Assembly: GCF_004216855.1 (NCBI RefSeq)
Contig: NZ_SGXT01000015.1
Span: forward strand, 186,001-250,000
Direction of reading: 5' to 3'
Length of the DNA stretch: 64,000 nt
From: Microcella alkaliphila
GTDB lineage: Bacteria; Actinomycetota; Actinomycetes; Actinomycetales; Microbacteriaceae
Numbering within the stretch: position 1 is the stretch's first letter; the number at the start of each line of letters is the position of its first letter. The notes below the pieces were generated by a model, which was given only the letters and a program-made list of their open reading frames with translations, was not told where the DNA came from and ran no database searches. The position numbers and the translations under genes were made by a program. Of the stretch, positions 56,223-64,000 are shown piece by piece.

Positions 56223-57572
56223 GTGACTGCTTCGTCTGCGTTCGTGGGCGCACCCACCCTCGCCGATGAGCAGCGCGCCGTCATCGAGCTGATCGAGTCG
56301 ACACGCGATCACGTGTTTGTGACGGGCCGCGCCGGCACGGGCAAGTCGACGCTTCTCGAAGCCTTCCTCGCCCAGACCGATCGCACGGTCGTCGTGTGCG
56401 CGCCGACCGGAGTGGCGGCGCTGAACGTCGGCGGCCAGACGATTCACTCGCTGTTTCGCCTCCCCATTGGGCTGATCGCGGACGCCGACCTCGATGACGC
56501 TCCGCACCTGCGGCGCCTCTTGGGCGGCGTCGACACGGTCGTCATCGATGAGGTATCGATGGTGAGCGCCGATCTGATGGATGCGATCGATCGGCGCCTC
56601 CGCAGCGCCCGCGCGCGCCCCCGCGAACCCTTCGGTGGCGCCCAGGTCGTGTTGTTCGGCGACCCGTATCAGCTGGCGCCGGTGCCGGGGCGCGACGAGG
56701 GGGAGCGCGCCTACTACGCCGACCACTACCGCTCGATCTGGTTCTTCGACGCGCGCGTCTGGCGGGAGACCGAGCTGCGCATCGTCGAGCTGCAGACAAT
56801 TCATCGCCAACGCGACGAGGCGTTTCGCCACATGCTGACCGCCGTGCGGCACGGTGAGGTCACACCCGAGATCGGGCGCGCGCTCAACGAGGCGGGGGCC
56901 CGACCGGCACCCAACGAGGGGGTGCTGACCCTCGCCAGCACGAACGCCACGGTGACGCGCATCAACGGTCGCGAGCTTGCGCGCCTCCCCGGCGACGTGA
57001 AGACGGCGCGCGCCGACGTCGTCGGCGAGTTCGGCGGCCGCGGCGGCTACCCGGCCGACGAGGCGCTGCAGCTGAAGGTGGGCGCCCAGGTGATGTTCTT
57101 GCGCAACGACACCGCCGGCGACGGTGCCCCCCGTTGGGTCAACGGCAGCCTCGGAACCGTCGAGCGCATCGGCCGCACCGTCTTCATCGAGGTCGATGGC
57201 GAGAGCCACGAGGTGCACCCCGCCACGTGGGAGAAGTTCCGCTACACCTACTCGTCGGCCCAGAAGCGGGTCACGAAAGACGTCATCGGCGAGTTCACAC
57301 AGTTTCCGCTGCGGCTCGCGTGGGCGGTCACGATTCACAAGTCGCAAGGGCAGACCTACGACAGCGCGATCATCGACCTGGGGCCGCGCGCCTTCGCGCC
57401 CGGCCAGACGTACGTGGCGCTGTCACGCATCCGCTCGCTGGAGGGCCTGCACCTCGTTCGGCCGCTGCGACCCAGCGACATCATCGTCGACCACGATGTG
57501 CGCCGCTTCATGGCGGACGCCGAGCCGGTGATCGACCGCGGATCAGTGGTTCGAGTGGTCGATCCCGAATAG
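56223..57572 (+). CDS. PIF1/RecD-like superfamily 1B helicase
   Basis: A 449-aa helicase with Walker A GRAGTGKST (35-43), Walker B VVIDEVSMVS and the late motif AVTIHKSQGQTYDSAIIDLG followed by YVALSRIRSLEGLHL. This motif set is characteristic of PIF1 and RecD2 helicases (5'-3' polarity in the family). It lacks the N-terminal extension of RecD2. No recB or recC partner is near. Its 3' end overlaps the convergent gene by 30 bp. Confidence 0.9.
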   Translation: MTASSAFVGAPTLADEQRAVIELIESTRDHVFVTGRAGTGKSTLLEAFLAQTDRTVVVCAPTGVAALNVGGQTIHSLFRLPIGLIADADLDDAPHLRRLLGGVDTVVIDEVSMVSADLMDAIDRRLRSARARPREPFGGAQVVLFGDPYQLAPVPGRDEGERAYYADHYRSIWFFDARVWRETELRIVELQTIHRQRDEAFRHMLTAVRHGEVTPEIGRALNEAGARPAPNEGVLTLASTNATVTRINGRELARLPGDVKTARADVVGEFGGRGGYPADEALQLKVGAQVMFLRNDTAGDGAPRWVNGSLGTVERIGRTVFIEVDGESHEVHPATWEKFRYTYSSAQKRVTKDVIGEFTQFPLRLAWAVTIHKSQGQTYDSAIIDLGPRAFAPGQTYVALSRIRSLEGLHLVRPLRPSDIIVDHDVRRFMADAEPVIDRGSVVRVVDPE

Positions 57573-58055
57573 CGGAGCGGAAGGCTCATCGGCGGGCGCG
57601 GCGGGAAGCTCGGCCGCCGGGGTGACGGGCTGTGGCGTCGACGACGCGGCGGGCGTGAGGATGCTGGCGACGAGCATCCCGCCGCCGACGAGAGCGGCAC
57701 CGCTCGCGAGTGCGATCGCGATCGTGAGGGGCGCGCGGCGGCTCGGCCGACCCGATTGACGGGCGAGCCGCCGCGCGGCGAAACGGCTCGCGAGCGCAAC
57801 CCCCGTGGCGCCTGCGAGTCCGACGGTGCTCGCGACACCCAATGGCGGCAGTGTGGATGCACCTAGGCCCCCCAGCCCCGGATCCTTCAGTGCCGCGCTC
57901 GCGAGCAGGAGCAACCCCCAGAGGAGGGCCGGCGTCGTCAGCAGCAGCACGGCAGACATGGCTGCCGGCGACGCGATGGTCGTGACCGAGCCCCCGCTCG
58001 GCACGGTGCGGCGGTGCGAGCCCCCGCTCGCCGCCGGACGCGTGGTGAATGACAT
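57543..58055 (-). CDS. Unknown membrane protein, 170 aa
   Basis: No family recognised. The protein has a Ser/Thr/Arg-rich N-terminus, two or three hydrophobic helices (about 30-55, 65-85 and 110-130), and a Pro/Ala-rich tail. ATG 58055 has GAGGAGG upstream at good distance, which supports translation and this start over one at 58073. It overlaps the helicase 3' end by 30 bp in opposite direction. The call is supported mainly by SD and length. Confidence 0.6.
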   Translation of the reverse strand: MSFTTRPAASGGSHRRTVPSGGSVTTIASPAAMSAVLLLTTPALLWGLLLLASAALKDPGLGGLGASTLPPLGVASTVGLAGATGVALASRFAARRLARQSGRPSRRAPLTIAIALASGAALVGGGMLVASILTPAASSTPQPVTPAAELPAAPADEPSAPLFGIDHSNH

Positions 58056-58122
58056 GGCGCCCTCCTCTCGCACTGTGTTCGGTGCGGGAGGCGCGGCGGT
58101 TTGCTGTGAGATGTCTGAGTGG

Positions 58123-58193
58123 AGGGGATGACGGGAATCGAACCCGCGCTATCAGCTTGGGAAGCTGAAGTTCTGCCATTGAACTACATCCCC
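58123..58193 (-). tRNA. tRNA-Gly (anticodon TCC)
   Basis: On the minus strand the 71-nt gene starts GGGGATGTAGTTCAATGG, has the anticodon loop CTTCCCAAG with TCC, the T-arm GCGGGTTCGATTCCCGT and discriminator T73. Unlike the tRNA-Ala and tRNA-Ile here, CCA is encoded (58120-58122). The acceptor pairs GGGGATG with CATCCCC perfectly. Confidence 0.95.
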
Positions 58194-58302
58194 GCGCGGT
58201 GGAGCTCGGAGCGACGACCATTTCTGGTCGTCGCCGCGACCCCAGCGCCGACGCCCGTCCCGGGCGTCGGTTGCACGCACACCAAGTCTACTCATCCCTC
58301 GC

Positions 58303-58308
58303 TAGGCT
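58303..58308 (+). promoter_or_regulatory. -10 hexamer for leaderless dcd
   Basis: TAGGCT ends 7 nt before ATG 58316. No SD fits, so dcd is likely translated from a leaderless transcript. Confidence 0.6.
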
Positions 58309-58315
58309 GACCTTC

Positions 58316-58897
58316 ATGCTGCTGAGCGACCGCGACATTCGGGCCGAACTCAACTCGGGCCGCATCGGCCTTGACCCGCTCGACACGTCGATGGTGCAGC
58401 CCTCGAGCGTGGATGTGCGGCTCGACCGCTTCTTCCGGCTGTTCGACAACCACAAGTACCCGTTCATCGATCCCGCGGTCGAGCAGCCCGAACTGACCCG
58501 CCTGGTCGAGGCCAAGCCCGACGAGCCGTTTATTCTGCACCCTGGCGAGTTCGTGTTGGGATCGACGTACGAGACGGTCACCCTGCCCGACGATGTCGCC
58601 GCGCGGCTGGAGGGCAAGAGTTCTCTCGGGCGCTTGGGCCTGCTGACCCACTCAACTGCTGGTTTCGTCGACCCCGGTTTCAGCGGCCACGTCACCCTCG
58701 AACTGTCGAACGTCGCGACGCTGCCGATTAAGCTCTGGCCGGGTATGAAGATCGGCCAGTTGTGCTTCTTCCGCCTTACGTCGCCCGCCGAGAACCCTTA
58801 CGGCACGGGCGCATACCTCAACCGGTACCAGGGCCAGCGGGGCCCGACAGCCTCGCGGTCGTGGCAGAACTTTCATCGCACCGACATCGAGCGGTAG
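58316..58897 (+). CDS. dcd: dCTP deaminase (possibly bifunctional dCTP deaminase/dUTPase)
   Basis: A 193-aa trimeric enzyme making dUTP (or dUMP) from dCTP. It has the signature [37 protein letters not shown] and [14 protein letters not shown]. The actinobacterial length (190-195 aa) is like the bifunctional M. tuberculosis enzyme, which would avoid releasing dUTP; this is inference. An upstream in-frame start at 58199 was rejected because it would overlap the tRNA-Gly promoter region and lacks family sequence. Confidence 0.95.
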   Translation: MLLSDRDIRAELNSGRIGLDPLDTSMVQPSSVDVRLDRFFRLFDNHKYPFIDPAVEQPELTRLVEAKPDEPFILHPGEFVLGSTYETVTLPDDVAARLEGKSSLGRLGLLTHSTAGFVDPGFSGHVTLELSNVATLPIKLWPGMKIGQLCFFRLTSPAENPYGTGAYLNRYQGQRGPTASRSWQNFHRTDIER

Positions 58898-58918
58898 TCG
58901 GCGGGCCCTCGCACGGCG

Positions 58919-59290
58919 CTACCCGGCTGGAACCAGCAGGGCGGTGATGCGTTCGATCAGGTCACGCGAACTGAACGGCTTCACGATGTAGTCGTCGGCC
59001 CCGGCCTGCATGGCACGGTCGACGTCGCTCTGTTGCGAGCGCGCGGTCAACATGAGAATTTTCGTGCGGTGGTCGGGGTCAGATGCGCGGATCTCTTCGC
59101 ACACTTCGATGCCGTCACGACGCGGCATCATCCAGTCCAGCACGACGAGGTCGGGCTTTTCGGTGGCGAACAGCGTGAGACCCTCTTCACCATTTGTAGC
59201 GCTGACCACGTCGTGCCCTGCCCCCTTGACTCGATTCTCGAGCAAGAGGAGCACGTCGGGCTCGTCTTCGACGATCAGAATGCGCGCCAT
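58919..59290 (-). CDS. Single-domain response regulator
   Basis: A 123-aa stand-alone receiver domain. The phosphoacceptor is Asp52 in VVLDWMMP, with acidic Glu8-Asp9 (VEDEPD) and the conserved Lys in DDYIVKPFSS. It lacks a DNA-binding output, so it must act by protein contact. It is divergent from the histidine kinase 83 bp away, its probable partner. Confidence 0.93.
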   Translation of the reverse strand: MARILIVEDEPDVLLLLENRVKGAGHDVVSATNGEEGLTLFATEKPDLVVLDWMMPRRDGIEVCEEIRASDPDHRTKILMLTARSQQSDVDRAMQAGADDYIVKPFSSRDLIERITALLVPAG

Positions 59291-59373
59291 TGTTCTCTCT
59301 TTCCCCCTTTACACCTTAGTCTCAGAAACGCACGGTTCGGGGTGGGACCCGCCCGTACGGGGGAGGATGGTTC

Positions 59374-61410
59374 GTGGCATTCACGACGGCGGTCGGGTTC
59401 GGGCGGCCGGCCGCGAGGCGCACGGTCGTCGCGACCCTCATCGTGCTCGCGGGGATCGTCAGCTATTTCTCGGTCGAATTGCGTCCCGCAGGCGCTGCCA
59501 TCGCCGCGTGGTGGCCTGCAGCTGGGCTGGGCGCGGCGGCGTTGCTCGTCTCTCGGGGAACACGCGTTCTGGCAGCGACGGGCATCCTGTTCGCCGCGAT
59601 GGCGGCAAACACCCTGGCGGGCCGTGAATGGGGCCTCACCGTTGGTTACGGCATCGCCAACGCTGTCGAGGTGTGGGTCGTCGCGTGGATTCTCACCCGC
59701 GGCCGGGCTGCGGCCCGACTCGACGGCGTTTCCGACATCGCCCGCTTCCTGGTCGCCTGCATCGTGGGGTCCGGCGTATTCTCCGCGATCGGTGGTGTGA
59801 CGGCGTTCATCGTCGCCGACCAGCCCCTAGAAGTTGCTTTTTTGTCACTTCTTGCCTCGCACTTCTCGGCGCTCGTCGTGGTGCTGCCGCTCTTCGTGAT
59901 CTCCCCGCGAACCCACGAACGCGTGCATCCCGTAGAGGTACTGGCGCAGGTCGCCGTCCTCGCGCTGATCACCTGGTTCGTGTTCTCTCCGACGAGCGAC
60001 TTGCCGATCGCGTACCTGCCGCTCATCGCGCTGCTGTGGGCGGCGTTCCGGCTACCCACCGTCCTGGTGGCGGCGGAAATCCTCGTGCTGGCCACCGCCG
60101 CCACGATCCTCACGGTGCTCGGAGGAGGTCCCTTTGCATCGTTCATCGCAACGGGGGAGCGCACCACGGTGCTCCTGTTGCAGGGGTTCCTCATCGTGCA
60201 CGCCCTCGCCGCTCTCTTCGTCTCGGGCGCCCGCAACGACTGGGGGCGCGCCCTCGTGCGCGCGGAGGCGCAGGAAGAGCTGCTGCGCGGCGGCATCGTC
60301 AACGCCGAGTCGGGCATCGTGATCGCCGAACGCACGGATGACTCTCGACTCGTCATTCGCGGCATCAACCGCGCCGCGCTCACCGCGCTGGGCTTGGAAT
60401 CCGCGCCGCCCGAGTGGTTCGAGGCGGGAATCCCCCTTGTTCCCGGGCAGCCGGTGCTGGGCAACCGTGGCCTTGACGCGTTGTTGCGGAGCGGGGGTGC
60501 CGGTGAGGCAGAACTCACACGCGGTGACCGCCGATTCGACGCGCAGGTGTCGATCCGCCCGCTGTCGAGGGAAACGGCCATCGTGACCGTCGTCATGTCT
60601 GATATCACGAAACGACAAGAACGCGAGGATGCTGCGGTGCAGTCGCTCGTGCGCCTGCGCGACCTGAACCAGCAGAAGGACGACTTCATCGCCTCCGTCA
60701 GCCACGAGCTGCGCACCCCGGTGACGGCAATCATGGGATTCTCGGAGCAGCTGGCAGACGAGGCGCTCGGCGCTCGGGCCCAGCAGGCCGCGGACGTGAT
60801 CGACCGCAACGCGCGCCGTCTCGCCGACGTCATCGAGGACGTGCTCGAGCTGAGCAGACTCACGGGCTCCGCGACGATCCGCCGGTCGTCGTCCGAGTTT
60901 GACATGCGCGATCTCCTGGAGCTGGCGGCCGAGGACGCTCGGGGCCTGTACCCGGAGCGTCAGATCGTCATCGAAACCTCCCTTCCCGACGAGCCCGTCC
61001 CGGTCGTACTCGTGCGCCAGGACGTTCAGCGCGTCATTGCGAACCTGTTGTCGAACGCGGTGAAGTTCAGCCCCGTCGGGGGAACCGTGACCGTGGGTCT
61101 CGGCCCGGCGGGCGACGGCGTTGAGATCACGGTCAGTGATCGCGGCCCGGGAATCCCGGCCGAGCACCTTCCGCACGTGTGGGAGCGCTTCTATCGCATT
61201 CAGGACGAGTCGCACCGGGATGCTCCGGGCACGGGCCTCGGGCTTCCTATTGTGAAGGCGCTTGTCGACGAGCGATTGCGAGGGCGCGTCACCCTGGAGC
61301 CGCAGCCGACGGGGACGGGAACGCTTGCGCGCGTGTTGCTGCCACGGGAGTCTTTGCCCGCGCCGCCCACGGCGAGCGTTCCCGTGATATCTCAGCTCTC
61401 TGCTGAGTAG
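59374..61410 (+). CDS. Membrane sensor histidine kinase with MASE1-like sensor region
   Basis: A 678-aa kinase. Residues 10-285 hold about eight transmembrane helices resembling MASE1, a membrane sensor module with unknown ligand. A short PAS-like region (about 305-420) follows. The kinase core has the phosphoacceptor His444 in VSHELRTPVTAI and the ATPase motifs VIANLLSNAVKFSP and DRGPGIPAEHL. The GTG at 59374 has GGGGGAGGA upstream. It forms a divergent pair with the response regulator, and its 3' end overlaps idi by 19 bp. Confidence 0.9.
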   Translation: MAFTTAVGFGRPAARRTVVATLIVLAGIVSYFSVELRPAGAAIAAWWPAAGLGAAALLVSRGTRVLAATGILFAAMAANTLAGREWGLTVGYGIANAVEVWVVAWILTRGRAAARLDGVSDIARFLVACIVGSGVFSAIGGVTAFIVADQPLEVAFLSLLASHFSALVVVLPLFVISPRTHERVHPVEVLAQVAVLALITWFVFSPTSDLPIAYLPLIALLWAAFRLPTVLVAAEILVLATAATILTVLGGGPFASFIATGERTTVLLLQGFLIVHALAALFVSGARNDWGRALVRAEAQEELLRGGIVNAESGIVIAERTDDSRLVIRGINRAALTALGLESAPPEWFEAGIPLVPGQPVLGNRGLDALLRSGGAGEAELTRGDRRFDAQVSIRPLSRETAIVTVVMSDITKRQEREDAAVQSLVRLRDLNQQKDDFIASVSHELRTPVTAIMGFSEQLADEALGARAQQAADVIDRNARRLADVIEDVLELSRLTGSATIRRSSSEFDMRDLLELAAEDARGLYPERQIVIETSLPDEPVPVVLVRQDVQRVIANLLSNAVKFSPVGGTVTVGLGPAGDGVEITVSDRGPGIPAEHLPHVWERFYRIQDESHRDAPGTGLGLPIVKALVDERLRGRVTLEPQPTGTGTLARVLLPRESLPAPPTASVPVISQLSAE

Positions 61411-61931
61411 GCACCCTGCCAGACGGCCAGCTGCCAGCCAATCCAGGGCGAGTAGGCGAAGGGGGTGGCGGCGACCGCGCTCCGCAGGGCGTCCGGCTCG
61501 ACCCAAGCCCACTCCGCGACCTCGTCGGCGGCCGGCTGCGGGTCACCGGATGCTCGTGCCGTGTACACGGGGCAGATTTCGTTTTCGACGACACCCGACG
61601 CGTCGACCGCGCGATAGCGGAAGTCGGGGAGTGCGACCCGCACGTCGCTCACGGCCAGCCCGAGCTCGCGCTCGGCCCGCCGCGTGATGGCCTCGCCCAG
61701 GTCTTCCCCCGGCGCGGGATGGCCGCAGAAGCTGTTCGTCCACACCCCCGGCCAGGTCTTCTTCGACAGGGCGCGGCGCGTCACGAGCACCCGGCCGGCG
61801 TCGTCGAATACGTGGCACGAGAACGCCTGGTGTAGGGGAGTGTCCTCCGTGTGAACGGTCGCCTTCTCGGCGGTGCCGATGGGGGTTCCGTCGTCAGCGA
61901 GGAGGACGACAAGTTCAGGGGTTTCGCTCAT
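61392..61931 (-). CDS. idi: Isopentenyl-diphosphate delta-isomerase type I
   Basis: A 179-aa Nudix-fold isomerase interconverting IPP and DMAPP. It has SFCGHPAPGEDLGEAITRRAERELG, which contains the catalytic Cys and the Nudix-type glutamates, and the C-terminal EVAEWAWVEPDAL. It starts at ATG 61931, divergent from idsA with only 22 bp between, and supplies precursors for the neighbouring isoprenoid genes. Its 3' end overlaps the kinase gene. Confidence 0.95.
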   Translation of the reverse strand: MSETPELVVLLADDGTPIGTAEKATVHTEDTPLHQAFSCHVFDDAGRVLVTRRALSKKTWPGVWTNSFCGHPAPGEDLGEAITRRAERELGLAVSDVRVALPDFRYRAVDASGVVENEICPVYTARASGDPQPAADEVAEWAWVEPDALRSAVAATPFAYSPWIGWQLAVWQGAYSAES

Positions 61932-61941
61932 GGGGCCGCGC

Positions 61942-61947
61942 TAGTCT
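61942..61947 (+). promoter_or_regulatory. -10 hexamer for leaderless idsA
   Basis: TAGTCT ends 6 nt before GTG 61954, so the isoprenoid operon transcript probably begins at the start codon. Confidence 0.6.
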
Positions 61948-61953
61948 GCTGGG

Positions 61954-63024
<1,071 letters not shown>

Positions 63025-63028
63025 CCCC

Positions 63029-63940
63029 ATGACCGTGATGCGCCTCTCTCTGTACGACCGCGTCGCCGACGAGATCGCGGGCCGGGTGATCCGCCGCTAC
63101 TCGACGTCGTTCGGCCTCGCCTCGCGCCTGCTCGAGCCCGGCGTGCGCCAGCACGTCGAAAACATCTACGCTCTCGTGCGCGTCGCCGATGAGATCGTCG
63201 ACGGCGGCGTCACCGAGGCCGGTCTCGATACGGCGGCGGCCGGTCGCTACCTCGACGAGTTCGAGGCTGACACCGAACAGGCGATCCGTACCGGGTACTC
63301 GACGAATCTCGTCGTGCACGCCTTCGCTCGCACGGCCCGCGAGACGGGATTCGGCACCGAGTTGACGAAGCCCTTCTTCCATTCGATGCGCATGGATCTC
63401 ACCGACACCGAGCACGACCAGGAGAGCTTCGACACCTACGTCTACGGCTCGGCCGAGGTCGTCGGCCTCATGTGTCTGCGGGCATTCCTTCAGGATCACT
63501 CCGTCACCGACGACCAGAATGAGCGCATGGTGCGCGGAGCCCGCGCCCTCGGCGCCGCCTTCCAGAAGGTCAACTTTCTGCGTGATCTTGCGGCCGACGT
63601 CGAGACGCTCGGGCGCAGCTACTTCCCGGGAATCCGCGTCGACCAGTTCACTGAACAGGAGAAGCACCGCTTGCTCGACGACATCGACGATGACCTGCGC
63701 GTCTCGGCCGCCGTGATCCCCGAGCTTCCGGCCGGCAGCCGGCGCGCCGTGGCGCTCGCGCAGAGCCTCTTCCAGGAACTGGGGGAGCGCATCCGCAGAA
63801 CCCCCGCCGAGACCGTGATTCGCGCCCGCATCAGCGTGCCGACCGCGGTCAAGGCTCGTCTGTTGGCGCAGGCCGCGGCAGGCCGCACACCGCGCCCGCC
63901 GAGACCGGCGCCGGCATCGGCGATCGGAGCATCCGCGTGA
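63029..63940 (+). CDS. crtB: Phytoene synthase
   Basis: A 303-aa head-to-head prenyl transferase joining two GGPP to phytoene. Conserved features are YSTSFGLASRLL, the aspartate motif VADEIVDG and NFLRDLAADVETLGRSYFP. ATG 63029 is used; an alternative lies at 63038. The stop overlaps the crtI start (GTGA). Gene order idi/idsA-crtB-crtI is the C50 carotenoid layout common in Microbacteriaceae. Confidence 0.95.
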   Translation: MTVMRLSLYDRVADEIAGRVIRRYSTSFGLASRLLEPGVRQHVENIYALVRVADEIVDGGVTEAGLDTAAAGRYLDEFEADTEQAIRTGYSTNLVVHAFARTARETGFGTELTKPFFHSMRMDLTDTEHDQESFDTYVYGSAEVVGLMCLRAFLQDHSVTDDQNERMVRGARALGAAFQKVNFLRDLAADVETLGRSYFPGIRVDQFTEQEKHRLLDDIDDDLRVSAAVIPELPAGSRRAVALAQSLFQELGERIRRTPAETVIRARISVPTAVKARLLAQAAAGRTPRPPRPAPASAIGASA

Positions 63941-64000
63941 GCCGCGTCGTCGTGATCGGCGGCGGCATTGCTGGCCTGTCGTCGGCCGCGCTGCTCGCCC
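63937..64000 (+). CDS. crtI: Phytoene desaturase, 5' part only
   Basis: The frame starts at GTG 63937 with (M)SRVVVIGGGIAGLSSAALL, the FAD-binding Rossmann motif of CrtI. It runs off the window end after 21 codons, so length and product desaturation level cannot be judged. Coupled to crtB by overlap. Confidence 0.88.
   Translation, partial: MSRVVVIGGGIAGLSSAALLA

Overview
The window is 64 kb of a high-GC actinobacterial chromosome spanning the replication origin. Gene order, tRNA placement and the neighbouring carotenoid genes fit Microbacteriaceae best; I cannot name the genus from sequence alone. No insertion sequence, prophage, CRISPR array or rRNA operon was seen, and nearly every gene has a recognisable family. 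This is therefore a conserved core region, and most of the interest lies in its regulatory DNA.

Layout. 1-5.4 kb: cell-wall and signalling operon rodA (3' part), pbpA, pknA, pknB (+). 5.4-9.6 kb: glutamine amidotransferase, a 52-aa membrane protein and class E sortase (-), crgA (+), rhomboid protease and cyclophilin (-), and an unknown membrane-anchored protein (+). 9.7-10.0 kb: tRNA-Ala(TGC) and tRNA-Ile(GAT). 10.1-19.9 kb: dnaA, oriC, dnaN, recF, a DUF721/DciA-like gene, gyrB, gyrA and a DUF3566 gene, all transcribed leftward away from the origin. 20.2-25.0 kb: rpmH, rnpA, yidD, yidC, jag, rsmG, parA, parB (+) with two parS sites. 25-32.6 kb: ddl, a PLP aminotransferase, trxA, trxB, murJ and a DUF6049 gene (-). 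32.7-38.7 kb: cca, rpsF-ssb-rpsR-rplI, dnaB and two small membrane proteins (+), with a cluster of DnaA-box-like sites between rplI and dnaB. 38.7-47.6 kb: purB and a tyrosine phosphatase (-), a small protein plus GHSQG hydrolase pair (+), a holin-4-like protein (-), hisC and a 2-oxoacid dehydrogenase operon E1alpha-E1beta-E2 (+). 47.6-53 kb: zinc module znuA-znuC-two permeases-zur, then cysteine-poor rpmB-rpmG-rpsN, then hupB. 53-64 kb: CopD-CtaG fusion, an unknown exported protein (-), PIF1/RecD-like helicase, tRNA-Gly(TCC), dcd, a single-domain response regulator divergent from a MASE1 histidine kinase, idi (-), and idsA-crtB-crtI (crtI cut by the window end).

How it works together. Replication initiation (DnaA/oriC), the sliding clamp, gyrase and ParABS segregation are clustered with ribosome and membrane-insertion genes, so growth-linked functions sit at high copy near the origin. 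Many reading frames overlap by 4 bp (ATGA/GTGA), suggesting translational coupling. At least eight genes have a TANNNT -10 hexamer ending 6-9 nt before the start codon and look leaderless. Candidate structured leaders precede rpsF and rpmB.

No clearly new multi-gene system was found. The best leads are the DnaA-box cluster before dnaB, the rpsF and rpmB leaders, a parS site overlapping the rsmG start codon, and an unassigned two-gene hydrolase cassette. All family calls are from recognition of motifs and gene order, not from database searches.
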